Shown: positions 47,076 through 59,196, numbered from the stretch's first letter. The stretch: 64,000 bases of DNA from Bactrocera neohumeralis (GCF_024586455.1 NC_065923.1:49112264-49176263), one strand, 5' to 3'. Numbers and translations: made by a program. Notes: generated by a model from the letters alone, not told the origin.

Positions 47076-47775
47076 AGAGCTGGAAACGAAACCACTGGTT
47101 TTCAGAAAAGACAAAAGAACAGCTAGTACGATGAGGGGTGTTGTGTTACAGTGGAGTGAAAGCAGACTGCCTTGACCACAACACGTGTGTGATGGCATAA
47201 ATACGAGAGAAGGAAGGAGAGAGAATTAACACCAAAAACATCCTTGAGTGTTACTTCGCACTGGGTAGGCAATTGAGAAGTAAGGTCCTCTCGCGACGAA
47301 CAGAGACCAAATTCTACAAGTCACTCATCATCCTCATCCTGCTCTCTGGTGCAGAGGCATGGACGATGACAAAATCGAGTTTTCGAAAGAAAGGTTCTAC
47401 GGAAGGTTTATAGTCCTTTGCGCATTGGCAATGGCGAAAACCGCAGTCGATGAATCGATGAGCTGTACGAGATATACGACTACATTGGCATAGTTCCACG
47501 AATTAAAAGACAGCGGCTACGCTGGCTAGGTCATGTCGTCCGTATGAATGAAAACACTCCAGCTCTGAAAGTATTCGACGCAGTACCCGTCGGGGGAAGC
47601 AGAGGAAGAAGAAACCTCGACTCCGTTGGAAAGACCAGGTTTAAGAGGACCTGGCTACACTTATAATCTTCAATTGGCGCCATGCAGTGAAAAGGAAGAA
47701 CGATTGGCGCGCTGTTGTAAACTCGGCTATATAACCACGTAAGCGGTGTCTACGCCAATAAAGATGAAGAAGAAG
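47076..47775 (+). mobile_element. RTE-like retrotransposon copy G, large internal deletion
   Basis: Starts in the linker (equivalent to NRNRWFSE at 30900), skips about 1.1 kb near 47245, resumes at the YFGLSRQL block and runs to an AAGATGAAGAAGAAG tail. The C-terminal ENTPALKVFDAVP block is readable (about 47540-47590). A 6-bp TGGAAA follows the tail (47776-47781) and also lies at 47081-47086, but there it is equally explained by homology, so a target duplication is not established. Confidence 0.8.
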
Positions 47776-47781
47776 TGGAAA

Positions 47782-48370
47782 AATCATTAGATATGTGTCT
47801 GAAGGCAAAATAAATCTACCGGATTCTCAGCAAGACAATACTGACTTTCGAAACTGAGATCCAACATTGACAATGTTCGTGGATAAATTTTATTTTGCCT
47901 GTGCGCAAAGCATGCTCCAAATATTTTTAGTAAAATATTTCAGTTACAATATTGATTAAATTGATGGCTCTCAAAAACCACCAGAAGATTCTAAACAACA
48001 TCCATTTTCAAGTAGACAGTTCAACACAAACTTGGGTTACAAGTCCATATAAGGATTTTCAAGCTTTAGAAAATACTCATTGAACTAAGCAGTGAATGTC
48101 AGAACGTCTAGTAAGTGCAGCTCGAGCTGTCATAGCCTTCCTTTTGCGATTTCGCCCCTTTGAAAGTTGTACTTGTATTAGGTGTAACGTAAGAGTATTC
48201 ATTATATACCATTTTTTATACATTTGTACATGTAGGTTTGTATGCGGGAAACAAGAAATGTTAATTGAAAAAATTACTTACGGTTACAGCCGCCTGTGTT
48301 GACAGCTGACAACCAACACCGCTGTGAGGAAGAAATCAAGCAGAAATTGAGAGACAACTTTTGAAATATC
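47782..48370. other. No gene recognised
   Basis: AT-rich spacer with a 68-codon ORF at 48096-48302; nothing recognised. Confidence 0.4.
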
Positions 48371-48385
48371 GGGTGATTTTTTAAG

Positions 48386-48510
48386 AGCTTGATAACTTTT
48401 TTAAAAAAAAAAACGCATAAAATTTGCAAAATCTCATCGGTTCTTTATTTGAAACGTTAGATTGGTTCATGACATTTACAGTTAGAAGATAATTTCATTT
48501 AAATGTTGAC
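48386..48510 (+). repeat. Left arm of 125-bp inverted repeat
   Basis: Pairs with 48796-48922. Shared blocks include 'cgcataaaatttgcaaaatc' and 'atctcatcggttctttattt'; mismatches are at the ggttcatg/ggtttatg and acagttag/actttttg positions. Confidence 0.9.
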
Positions 48511-48795
48511 CGCGGCTGCGTCTTAGGTGGTCCATTCGGAAAGTCCAATTTTGGGCAACTTTTTCGAGCATTTCGGCCGGAAATGTTGTCTTCCAAAGCT
48601 GGAATAGTTGCTGGCTTATTTCTGTAGACTTTAGACTGACGTAGCCCCACAAAAAATAGTTTAAATCGCATGATCTTGGTGGCCAACTTACGGGTCCATT
48701 TCTTGAGATGAATTGTTCTCCGAAGTTTTCCCTCAAAATGGCCATAGAATCGCGAGCTGTGTGGCATGTAGCGCCATCTTGTTGAAACCACATGA

Positions 48796-48922
48796 GTCAA
48801 CATTTAAATGAAATTATCTTCAAAAAGTAAATGTCATAAACCAATCTAACGTTTCAAATAAAGAACCGATGAGATTTTGCAAATTTTATGCGTTTTTTTT
48901 TTAAAAAAAAAGTTATCAACTT
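48796..48922 (-). repeat. Right arm of 125-bp inverted repeat
   Basis: Inverse copy of 48386-48510. The join with unique coding sequence is near 48794, immediately before the WFQQDG codons. Confidence 0.9.
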
Positions 48923-48925
48923 TTC

Positions 48926-50055
48926 AAAGAAATAGTTTTCAAAGAAATTCGTTTATTGACAGATTGTTGACCAAGTGTGAGTGTATAATCATTCGGTTTA
49001 GTGACGATTGTTGTGATCGATTGCTATAAATAATTGTTCATAAATAATACTTGTTCGCAACTAACTATTTTCCATGCTTTAGGAACGCCGGCGGACATCT
49101 CAAAGATTCTCCATGACAGATTCACTTATATATCCAACTGTCTGGTTTGACACATTGACATTAGACGAAACTGTCAAACGTTGCATCTTATGACGAGCTT
49201 GAATCGTTAATATAAATTATAATAGATCTAATCATATTTATTTTACTAACAACAGTCAGGAAATGTTACTTAGTAAACCATTGAAATTAAAGCTTACATA
49301 TTTATTTTGAAAACTAGATAATAATCCTCTATAAGACAACTTCAATTTTGATAATTTAGAAAATGTGAAGACTACGAAATTTCATCAGTCATGAAATTTA
49401 TCGATTTTTGCTGCATTTCTTGTGCAAATAATATTCACATTTCTATGTATGTGTTTATGTCCCTGCCGAAAATCCGTAAAATACCCTGATTTTGGGTATG
49501 AATATTCGAATACATTCATAAACTTTGTCACTTCAAAAGGCCCAAAATAAAAATGAATAACAGTGTATAACTTAATATGAGTTAAGAAATAGTAAAAAAT
49601 TCCCTATTTCCTCCCATGACCGTAACTAAAGCAAACGCATTATTTGAGCAAGGCGAGCAGTCCGCCGGTTGGGGTTGCAAGATAAAAAGAAAATTATGCT
49701 TTCAACTTGATTTGATCACGTACACAAAAGGGAATTCCGGCGTGTTGCACAAGCCTCCAGTCATCGACTGCTACATAGAAGGCACAAATCAAAAAGATAA
49801 TGTATGAATGCGACTTTAAGTTAGAGTCGTGAAACTTTAACACCAAATAACCATGCCTTGTTCCTGTTATATAAACACTTTATATTTTCAATGCTTAAAT
49901 CCTTACAGAACATATCGACTATGCATTGACAAAAACTGACTAAATATATTAAATAAATAAATAAGGCTTGTTTTTATACATTTGCAACATGTTGCTACAG
50001 AGTAGAATAGTGTTGTTCACCTAACGGTTGCACGTATCACCTAAAATTAAGAGAG
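48926..50055. other. No gene recognised
   Basis: AT-rich. A 63-codon plus-strand ORF at 49616-49807 has no domain. Confidence 0.4.
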
Positions 50056-51075
50056 ACAGATAAAGAGTTATATATGTATATAAATATAAATGATCAAGAT
50101 GACCGGAAAAGTTGAAATCCGGGTGACTGTCTGTCGGTCCGTCCGTGCAAGCTGCAACTTAAATAAAAATGCACGTATGCGCATTCCAGACAAAAAACAT
50201 ATTATGAGTTTGTAAATGGGCGTAATCGGACAACTGCCACGCTCACAAAACGCCATTAGGCGCACGCCTATAAAGTGCCATAACTAAGGACTAAAATAAG
50301 ATGTGGAACTGTAATTTGGCACAAGGGACAGCAGTAGCAAAGGACATCTGTGGGCAAAAACTTAAAAAAAAAGTGAGCGGCCACGGGCTCTAATAAATTT
50401 AACGCATATATCTATTAAACCGCTTAAGCTACAAAAACCAAATTCTCTTGGCGCAATCACGATAAGAACTGCTACTGACAGTGTGGAAATGGATGAAATC
50501 GGATGATAATCCCGCCCACTCCTCATATAACGGTGCTGTTAAAAACTACTAAAAGTAGGAAAAATCAATAATTAAATATGCCAGAAACATCCAATTTTAC
50601 CCCCGAGCTACTGCGAGAGGGTTTTATACAAACCTGTGTCAAAATTGGACGATGGGTGTTGCTCCGCTCAATTATAGATAAAATCTCATATCTCAGGACC
50701 CGCTAGTCCGATCTCAACCAAATTTAGTATGTGATATTCCTCTCACATTCTTATATTAAAGTGTGAAAATGGGTAAAATCGGACTGTAGCAAACAGGACT
50801 GTAGCCACTCTTTCCATACAACACAAGTTTAAAATCCATCTGATTCCTTCCATTCGTACAAATCAAGAAGATATTGATATAACGGAATAAAACTTTGCAC
50901 AAATAATGCCTTTAGAATATGGCACTTTATGGCCAAAAATCCAAATTCAACAAAAACTGTTCAAGGCCCTAGGTACCGAATATTTGCAAACCGGTACCTA
51001 TAGTTAACTTAACACCGAAAATATTAGTCAATCTGGGTTGAATCAGGTCAACACTTCCTTTAGCACCCATGCATG
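50056..51075 (+). repeat. Dispersed repeat R, copy 1
   Basis: Non-coding repeat with blocks 'aagttgaaatccgggtgact', 'gggcgtaatcggac', 'aaaagtaggaaaaatca', 'tatggcactttatggcc' and an end near 'ggttgaatcaggtcaa'. The same order is seen at 59385-60440. Its right end abuts a truncated mariner at 51076. Type unknown. Confidence 0.65.
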
Positions 51076-51440
51076 GGCACAGATCCAATTGTGTTGCGCG
51101 ATGGCGTATGGACTCATTCGTTTCTTCGATATTTTTTTCCACATCAGCAATATTCTCTTCGGTGTGCACTTTATGGCGTCTCGGAGGATGCGACTAGAGT
51201 AAACTTGGTTAAAACCGATTCATGAATCCTTGAATTACTTTCTCTTCTGGGCGATTATGTCGACTGAATATTGGGCGATTTGCAAACGTTATTCCGGAGT
51301 TCATCTGTTTATTATGAAATGGCTAACCGAACCGTGTATAAATAAAGAAACAGCTGTCAAAACGACCAACTCCGAAAAAAGTATTGCCTCTGGCAATGGT
51401 TTTGAAATGCGTCGAAAAAATAAAATATTTATAATGCTGT
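51076..51440 (-). mobile_element. Tc1/mariner-type N-terminal fragment (WFQQDGA family)
   Basis: The minus strand reads HTEENIADVEKNIEETNESI then RHRATQLDLCP, the N-terminal helix-turn-helix linker of this family, and is cut off there by repeat R. Upstream, 51290-51420 aligns with 63440-63530 ('attatgaaatggctaaccga', 'ccaactccgaaaaaagtatt'), the 5' leader of the element. The catalytic part is absent. Confidence 0.75.
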
Positions 51441-52411
51441 GCTTTTAACAGTTAGTGGACGCACCTCGTCGTTCTACTTAACCGTATTTAACTAATTGTT
51501 TGGATGCCAGCTGCTCGCGCAATTAACAAGGAAACAGTCTAATAAAATAGGATATTTTTCGGCGTTTTTTCTTTCATCCCCCTTCCCAGCACACACAACT
51601 GCACAAGTGGATACATATTAACCCCTTTTGCGCCCGTTTTACTCTATTGATGCCGTTAATAAACTGAATCTTGAAATTCCTTGCGTTAGACCTTTTTATT
51701 TATTTCTTAATTTAAACACTTAATGCGTCGGTCGCAATAATGAGCTAGTGCATTCGCTGGCGGTAAGTAAAGCCAATGTCAAGTTTAATCCCGTCAGTTG
51801 TCTCACTACAACGTGCTCTTCATAACATGCGTTCTTTTTCATTCAACTCTAACGGTTTACTGCGATTACAAACGTAACCCGGCGTTTTATGGCGCAAACC
51901 AGAAGGTATTTTGAAAGCAAAATACGAAATCGATGCGCTGAAAACGTCCTGACCCTTCAGCTAACATTCTCAATTCACGGTTATTCAAGCATGACAATTT
52001 TGTGGTAGCTTGGACAACGGATTTTACTTAGCCTGTGCTCGACTGCAATTTCGTGGCTCATTAAAATTAAGCTTTTAAAATGCCGTTAAAATTCTTCCAA
52101 CATAATTTTGCTTCTTATCTACCGATTCACTACAAAATAAAATTGACTGATACGTGGTTTGAAAACATATCTCCGTAGAAACAAATTAAAAAACCATATC
52201 AGTATCGAAATTTTGTGGTACACAACGTCTTTCGTTTGGTTAATAACATACTACTTTTGTTTGTGAGAATATTTTATATATTGATTCCTTTAATCCGAAA
52301 TCATTTTTAAAACATAATGACAGAATCTTATCTTTAAAATAAATAATACATGTAGTTTATTTTTTTTGAAAACCACGTATTCAAAAAATGTCCCTTATTT
52401 TTCATTATGCT
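51441..52411. other. No gene recognised
   Basis: About 1 kb, short ORFs only; nothing recognised. Confidence 0.4.
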
Positions 52412-53482
52412 GACTCACTCTTAGGCCCGTGAAAAGAGGATCGACCACACCACCTCTTCGTCGATTTCAAAGCTGCCCGCACAACTAGTACGGCTGTGTA
52501 AACTGACATTGAGCAATACCAAACGCTCCTGTCGGATCGGCGACTCCCTATTGTCCGACTTCTTCAATGTACTACTGGAGAAATAATTCAAGCTGCGGAG
52601 CTGATCAGAGAAGGTACCATCTTCTATAAGAGTGTACAGCTGCTTGCGTACGCCGATGATATTGATATCATTGGACTCAACAACCGTGTCGTTAGTTCTG
52701 TTTTCACCAGTCTAGACAAGGAAGCGAAGTATATGGGTTCAGTAGTGAACTAGGGCCAAGACGAAATATCTCCTGTCGTCAAAAAAACAGTTGTCACACT
52801 CGCGACTTGGCTCCCTCGTCACTGCTGACAGTTATAACTTCGAAATCGTCGATAATTTTGTCTATTTTGGAACCAGCATTAATACCAACAACAATGTCAG
52901 CCTCGAAACCTAACACGGAATAACCCTTGGAAACAGATGCTTCTTCGGACTGAGTAGGCAATTGAAAAGGAAAGTCTCCTCTCGACGAACAAAGACCAAA
53001 TTCTTCAAGTCACTCATCATACCCGTCCTACAACTTATATGTTGCAGAGGCATGGACGCTGACAAAATCTGATGAGTCGACGTTACGAGTTTTCGAGAAA
53101 AAGGTTCTACGGAAGGTTCATAGTCCTTTGCGCATTGACAATGGCGAATACCGCAGTCGATGAATCGATGAGCTGTACGATATATACGACTCCATTGACA
53201 TATCCACGAATTAAAAGACAGCGGCTACGCTGGCTAGGTCATGTCGTCCGTATGGATAAAAACACTCCAGCTCTGAAAGTATTCGACGCAGTACCCGTCG
53301 AGGGAAGTAGAGGAAGAACAAAACCTCCACTCTGTTGAAAAGACCATATGGAGAAGAGCCTGGCTGCACTTGGAATCTTCAATTGGCGCCAAAAAGCGAA
53401 AAGCTAGAACGACTGCGCGATGTTTTTAACCCGGCTATAACCGCGTGAGGGTATGAAAATAGAGAAGAAAAAGACTCACTCT
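52412..53482 (+). mobile_element. RTE-like retrotransposon copy H with perfect 10-bp target-site duplication
   Basis: GACTCACTCT at 52412-52421 and 53473-53482 bounds an element of 52422-53472. It starts at the RIDTHHLFVDFKAA block and has a deletion after it. It retains 'ctgcttgcgtacgccgatgatattgatatcattgg' (LLAYADDIDIIG, both catalytic Asp of motif C, 52640-52675). It continues through the C-terminal RLRWLGHVVRMDKNTPALKVFDAVP frame (53072-53338) to an AGAGAAGAAAAA tail. Frameshifts and stops elsewhere make it inactive. Confidence 0.9.
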
Positions 53483-54155
53483 GAAACTGTAAATTGTGTC
53501 ATTGAGACTATTGTTTATTTGAAATGCATTAGATGTGTATTGCCATAAGTGTAAAAGAGCAGTGAATGCCATTATTGCTCTAATAGATTTTAATGAAATA
53601 TCAAATCGAAAATTTAAGGTTTTAGAAGACGTTGGAGTTCAATTCACTTGAGAAATTTAATATCCGCAGGCAGAAATTGCGGTAACAAAAGTTAATTGAG
53701 CGCCTGTGATCGCTTATATGGATTCGAGGCCTCAGGAAAGATTATTGCGGCGCCCCTTTCAGTCTTGTGCAAGCAGGCAAGCGGCAATGGCCTGCGGCTC
53801 TTTAGATACCACAGGAAGAGACAATAATGTGCAAATATACTTAAATGGGGTTCTTATTGCCCATGTCCCAGACTAATCCAAAACGATAATATTGAAAAGT
53901 AATAAACCCAAAAAACAACAAGAACGACACACAAAAGAAAGCCAAGATACATATGTATATAAGCCAAAATAGGGGAAGTAGTAAACTAAAATACGTTTGA
54001 AGTGAAAGTGGGTGTGTGATTAAAAGGGACTTCATGGGTGGTTGCATACGTTTCTGCCAATCATTATTGTAGTAAACGATGCGTCGCACTTTAAATCCTT
54101 TTAGGCGGATTTAAAATATAAAAAACTAAAAAAGCGGAAACGTAAACAAAGTGCA
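53483..54155. other. No gene recognised
   Basis: AT-rich. An 82-codon minus ORF at 53841-54089 is rich in Leu/Phe but has no family match. Confidence 0.4.
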
Positions 54156-54691
54156 AAGAGAAAAAACATTATCTTCGTTTGCACCGAAGCTAGAATACCC
54201 TTCACAAATAAAGAAGTTTCCATACAAAAAATTTGATCGTTCAGTTTGTATGGAAGCTAAAAGCTATAGTGGTCCGTTATTGGCAGTTTAGATAAATGGG
54301 AACCTGCTTTGGGAGAAAAAAATCGAAATGATTTGAAATTTTTTGCAGTTATCTTAGCGTTGGCTTAGACAATAAACTATGCTAAGAATCATATCAAATA
54401 AAAAAAATCATACGAAACCTTAATTTTTGTCGTTCAGTTCGTCTGACACCTAGATGCTATAGTGGTCCGATGTCAACGGTTCAAACAATTGAGCGTCTTG
54501 GAGAGAAAACGACGTGTACGAAATTTCAGAGCGATATCTCAAAAGCTAACGGACTAGTTGGCGTATATTCGAACGGATAGACTTGGCTCGTCATGCTGAT
54601 CGTTTCCATATATTTTTATAGAGTCTCCGCTGTTTCTTCTGGTTGTTACAATATTCGTGGCAAACTTAATATACTCTGTTCAGGGTATAAA
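54156..54691 (-). repeat. Dispersed repeat P, copy 8 (inverted)
   Basis: Starts with the tail (GAGAAAAAACATTATCTTCG, then TTTGCACCGAAGCTAGAATACCC), passes two 'ttgtatggaagct'/'gtctgacacctagatgctatag' sub-blocks and ends with the head palindrome ACTCTGTTCAGGGTATA. Confidence 0.8.
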
Positions 54692-57600
54692 AAGAGGGTA
54701 TATTTGCAATCGCTAGGGGGGTGTACCTGAAGGTATGCTGAGAAGTTCGGGTCGAGGTACACATCTCATTGATGCAAGAACGATAAGAATTAAAATCCAT
54801 TGCAAATAACATCGCCTCCGAAAGCAATTCAATAATTTTGGATAGTACCTGGATTTTTAGTATTTTGGTTGGAGTCAAAAAAGTAGAAGGTCTCAGACAT
54901 AAGTTGCAATCTAACAACACACTCTCTAGTTTTTCCAAGTCCTGCGGAAAGAGAGCAGCTCAAATCGAATAAATTTTTTTCAATGGCACTCCTTCAAAGG
55001 CATTTCCGTTTATTTAAGTGACAGCGTCGTAATTAAATAAAAACAGAAAAAGTCTAAAAAACGAAAGTATTTTATGAAATTTCTCATTGTGAGAAAGTGA
55101 CTTCGAAGAACACACGTTATAGATTATAACTGAAATCCCACCTGCACGCGTCGCCAACAGCCACTTCATGCGTCCGCCACTGCCTTCATGCGCCATTATA
55201 GTAGTTGATTTTTATTTTAAATTGTGGACATTAGAAATTTATTATTGAAAATATTTTGACAGCGGCGCGTAGGTAAAGAGAATGGCAGAGTAGTAGCTTT
55301 GCGCCCACTGCGCGCTAATCAAATAAAAATAAATGAAGCAGGCCTTGCATTAGCCTTGCAGCATGCCACGTACGCATGCCACACAATGCGGCAATTTAAT
55401 GCTGCATCATGTACCCTCGAGCAATATGGCAATTGCCAACGCAGTGGCCAACAATCTTGGAGGGTGAGAAATGCTAAATTGCCACACACAGTCCTGCCGA
55501 GGAGGTGAGAAAAGTGAGCAAAGAAGAGAACTTTCAGGCGAAGCGATTGAGGGGATAGCAGCAGGCGCACAATAGCGGACGATGGCTGCAAATCAAAACA
55601 CACGTGTCCACAGTTTGCTAGTACAACTGAAAGTGTATCCGCTCGGAGAGTGGGTGAGAGAAGGGGTGCCGCATCTTAGCACGTGCAACAGTATCACGCG
55701 CAACTGCCACAGCGGCAGCGCCCGAGACTGATTTTGGAGTGGCACACCAAAAAAGTGTTCACAATAATATATAGAAATGAGGCTAGCAGCGTGGGTAAGT
55801 GGCAAGTGAAATGTTGCAAGTCAAGAGCGCAACGCTGAAAGGATTTGCACGAGTTGCTGTGCTTTTGCCAGTCTATGGTGTGGTAAAAAAAAGGTAGAAG
55901 CGCTTTGTTGCTATCAAAATTTAAGGTTTCGCAATTGACGGCTGATTTGAGCCGTAGCAGGCGCTTTTGGTCTCTCTTTTTACACATACTTCTTGAGTTA
56001 ACATGTATGTATGTATGTAATATATGTCTAACGTCATAATGCCTACTTTTATATCACAGGCATACATATGTACATATGTATGTGTATGCAGGTTGAATTT
56101 ATTTGCTTAGCGGCTTAGAAAATTTTAAATGAAAATGAAATGAAAAGCAAAATCGAAACGATTCTGCTCGATTCCAATCAACTCATGCCGGGTCTGCTTG
56201 CCAGCAGGGGTGAAAGCAAGTGGCATGCCGGAAAATTACCTCACGTATTTGCCGCACACACACATTACCCCATACGTCGTGAACGTCGGTGTACGCACGC
56301 ACATGGGTTTGTTGGAAGGCAAATAGTGCCGGAGGTCGCTACTATCACCGACTATGTGGCGATATGCCGCCTTTTTAGCTGCAAAGACAGTCCATAAGCC
56401 ACGAGAGGCCTCCGAAGACTAGCTAACATTGCGAGTGGTGAGGTTGTTGTTGTTGTGGGCTGTCTCGTAGGGCGGTGGCACGCAGCTTACATTGATTTAT
56501 CATGATCTGCGTAGGCAATAAAACTTTAAACTGCCACAATGGGTCGCCACAACAGCCCTCCACTGCTGATTCATAGCCCGCATTTTTTGCCATTTAAATT
56601 TACATTGCTTAGCTTCGACGCGACGCTGCATAAGAAAGCGCGTATGTTGCCCCGTTGCCCTTCACAGTCTAACAAGGGTATGTCGCGAAATATTGTGCTT
56701 GGTCGCTTTATTATTTTATTTTTATTTTATTGAAGGCTCGAAAATGAAATGTAATTGTATGGTGATGGGGATTAAAGGGAAGAAAGAAAAACTTAAAGCT
56801 TTCGGCACTACACTCCACTGAGAACTGTGGACATCGAACATTTATATAGATACATACCACATGGTACATATATGGTAGGTAAAAGTTTTGTGTGAAGTTT
56901 TGAATTTCTTCTTTTTATTCCGCGGGTCTTCGATCGGAACCGTGATTTAGTGATTCCTTCAAATATATTTAATTATTTAAATGCAACAGGCGTGTTTATC
57001 CAAATCAGGGCTATTATATATTTTTGACGTTACATGGGTTTAGGGTTTACAAAAAATCGATTTTGTTATTATTTTATTAAATTCTGCAACATCTCTAGAA
57101 TATTGTCCTTTTTAAGTTGATGCGAGTAATAGTTTCGGATGAACAGCCTTGAGAACTTTGTATGCTTTAGGCTAGCTAGGCTAAGTGTGCCGTCTTTAAA
57201 CGCGTGTTTTCTGTGTTTTTGAAGTTGGTTGACAAGATTTCTAAAGAACTACTCAACCATTCTTTCATCTTTTTTCCTTCCTCCAAGTTCAAAGTTCCAA
57301 GGGTTTTAACTAAGCCACGCATTTTTTTACTTTAAATGATGCTGTAAGGAGTTATCCTACCAACGCGGGCGCATTTTTTTCCGGGGGGTAACCGGAAATG
57401 GCCGAGTTTAAAATATTTTTTTCCAAAATTTCAGATTTTCTTTGATAATAGTGCATGTTTGTAACAATAAAAAATTCGAATAAAATACTTAATTTTTTAT
57501 ATGAGAAAAACATTGTTAAAAAAGGCTGCTTTTACCCAAGGAAAGCCATGTAAGCCCTTAAATAAAATTTTGAACTCAAGTGTGATTTCCTGATTTTAAT

Positions 57601-57776
57601 TTGCACTCCGTCCTCAAAAATTTGTCATTTTTGTTTTTTTTTTACATTTTCATCTGTCAAAAAAAGGTTTATCGTTATTGCTAACTAATTTTTTCTCCAA
57701 AAATTAAATTATTGTGAATGAAAACAAGAGGAACTGGGAATGCCTCTAGTTCAATGTATAGGCTAAGGCTATAGGG
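54692..57776. other. Single-copy-looking region, no supported gene
   Basis: About 3 kb, GC-richer at 55130-56700 with ATGT microsatellites near 55990-56090. ORFs of 60-97 codons overlap on both strands (55299-55987, 56140-56397) with no recognisable domain. 57300-57700 is AT-rich with homopolymer runs. Confidence 0.4.
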
Positions 57777-59196
57777 TTTTGACTTCTTCTTCTTAATTGG
57801 CGCAGACACCGCTTACGCGATTATAGCCGAGTTAACAACTGCGCGCCAGTCGTTTCTTCTTTTCGCTAGGTGGCGCCAATTGGATATTCCAAGCGAAGCC
57901 AGGTCCTTCTCCACCTGGTCCTTCCAACGGAGTGGAGGTCTTCCTCTTCCTTTGCTTCCCCCGGCGTGTCTTGCGTCGAATACTTTCAGAGCTGGAGTGT
58001 TTTCGTCCATACTTACGATATGACTTAGACAGTGTAGCCACAGTCTCTAGATTCGCTGAACGATGTCAGTGTCGCTTTATAACTCATACAGCTCATCGTT
58101 CCATCGAATGCGATATTCGCCGTGGCCAATGCGCAAAGGACCATAAATCTTTCGCAGAACTTTTCTCTCGAAAACTCGCAACGTCGACTCATCAGTTGTT
58201 GTCATATAGCAGGACGGGAATTATGAGTGACTTATAGAGTTTGGTTTTTGTTCGTCGAGAGAGGACTTTACTTCTCAATTGCCTACTCAGTCCGAAGTAG
58301 CACCTGTTGGTAAGAGTTATCCTGCATTGGATTTCTATTCTGACATTGTTGGTGGTGTTTACGATGGTTCCAAAATAGACGAAATTATCTACGACTTCAA
58401 AGTTATGACTGTCAACAGTGACGTGAGTACCAAGCCGCGAGTGCAACGACTGTTTGTTTGATGACAGGAGATATTTCGCCTTGCCCTCGTTCACTGATAG
58501 ACTTATTTACTTTGCTTCCTTGTCCTTATCATCGGCATACGCCAGCAGCTGTACACTCTTATAAAAGATTGTTCCTGCTCGGTTAAGTTCTGCAGCTCGA
58601 ATTATTTTATCCAGCAGCAGATTGAAGAGTCGCACGATAGGGAGTCGCCTTGTCTGAAACCTCGTTTGGTATCGAACGGCTCGGAGAGGTCCTTCTCGAT
58701 CCTGACGGAGCTTTTGGTGTTGCTCAACGTCAGTTTACACAGCCGTATTAGTTTTGCGGGGATACCAAATTCAGACATCGCGGCATAGAGGCAGCTCCTT
58801 TTCGTGCTGTCGAAAGCAGCTTTGAAATCGACGAAGAGGTGGTGTGTGTCGATTCTCCTTTCACGGGTCTTTTCCAAAATTTGGCGCATGGTGAATATCT
58901 GGTCGGTTGTTGATTTTCCAGATCTAAAGCCACACTGATAAGGTCCAATCAGTTTGTTGACGGTGGGCTTTAATCTTTCACACAATACGCTCGATAGAAC
59001 CTTATACGCGATGTTGAGGAGGCTTATCCCACGGTAGTTGGCGCAGATTGTGGGGTCTCCCTTTTTGTGGATTGGGCAGAGCACACTTAAATTCTAATCG
59101 TTGGGCATGCTTTCGTCCGGCCATATTTTGCAAAGAAGCTGATGCATGCTCCTTATCAGTTCTTCGCCGTCGTGTTTGAATAGCTCAGCTTTTGAC
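57777..59196 (-). mobile_element. RTE-like retrotransposon copy F with 7-bp target-site duplication
   Basis: TTTTGAC at 57777-57783 and 59190-59196 bounds an element of 57784-59189 on the minus strand. The frame 59084-58602 is open through LCPIHKKGDPTICANYRGIS, GFRSGKSTTDQIFTMRQIL, FVDFKAAFDS (motif A) and RGFRQGDSLSCD (motif B). It then frameshifts and ends before YADD. Small deletions lie near 58200 and 58525. The C-terminal block at 58010-57813 is open. It looks very similar to copy D by eye over 58660-59160, so both are recent. The 5' break is at the same element position as in copy D. Confidence 0.9.
58602..59084 (-). pseudogene. Reverse transcriptase fragment of RTE copy F
   Basis: 160 codons covering the RT fingers, motif A (FVDFKAAFDS) and motif B (RGFRQGDSLSCD), then a frameshift into SSICCWIK where copy D reads FFNLLLEK. 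Motif C is in another frame, so no functional polymerase. Residue NYRGIS keeps the Gly that copy D has changed to Glu. Confidence 0.85.

Larger units (their letters stand above)
48371..48925 (-). mobile_element. Foldback-like mariner derivative (WFQQDGA family)
   Basis: The minus-strand frame 48793-48482 encodes MWFQQDGATCHTARDSMAI (second catalytic Asp), SWPPRSCDL (third catalytic region; a short deletion precedes NYFLWGYV) and ends in RGQHLNEIIF with a stop. The native 3' end (48386-48510) is repeated in inverted form at 48796-48922, about 125 bp with only a few differences. Both ends of the element therefore derive from the same transposase 3' end, while the whole N-terminal half and native 5' end are missing. 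The far left edge has 'gggtgattttttaag', the family terminus; the right edge has lost or altered the outermost bases. Confidence 0.85.

Noticed and set aside
47081..47781. TGGAAA direct repeats as target duplication of RTE copy G
   Set aside because: The left TGGAAA aligns with the element itself in copy E, so the repeat is probably homology and not a duplication.
54666..54938. 90-codon minus-strand ORF possibly of LINE origin
   Set aside because: I could not match it convincingly to a LINE domain, and part of it is the end of repeat P.
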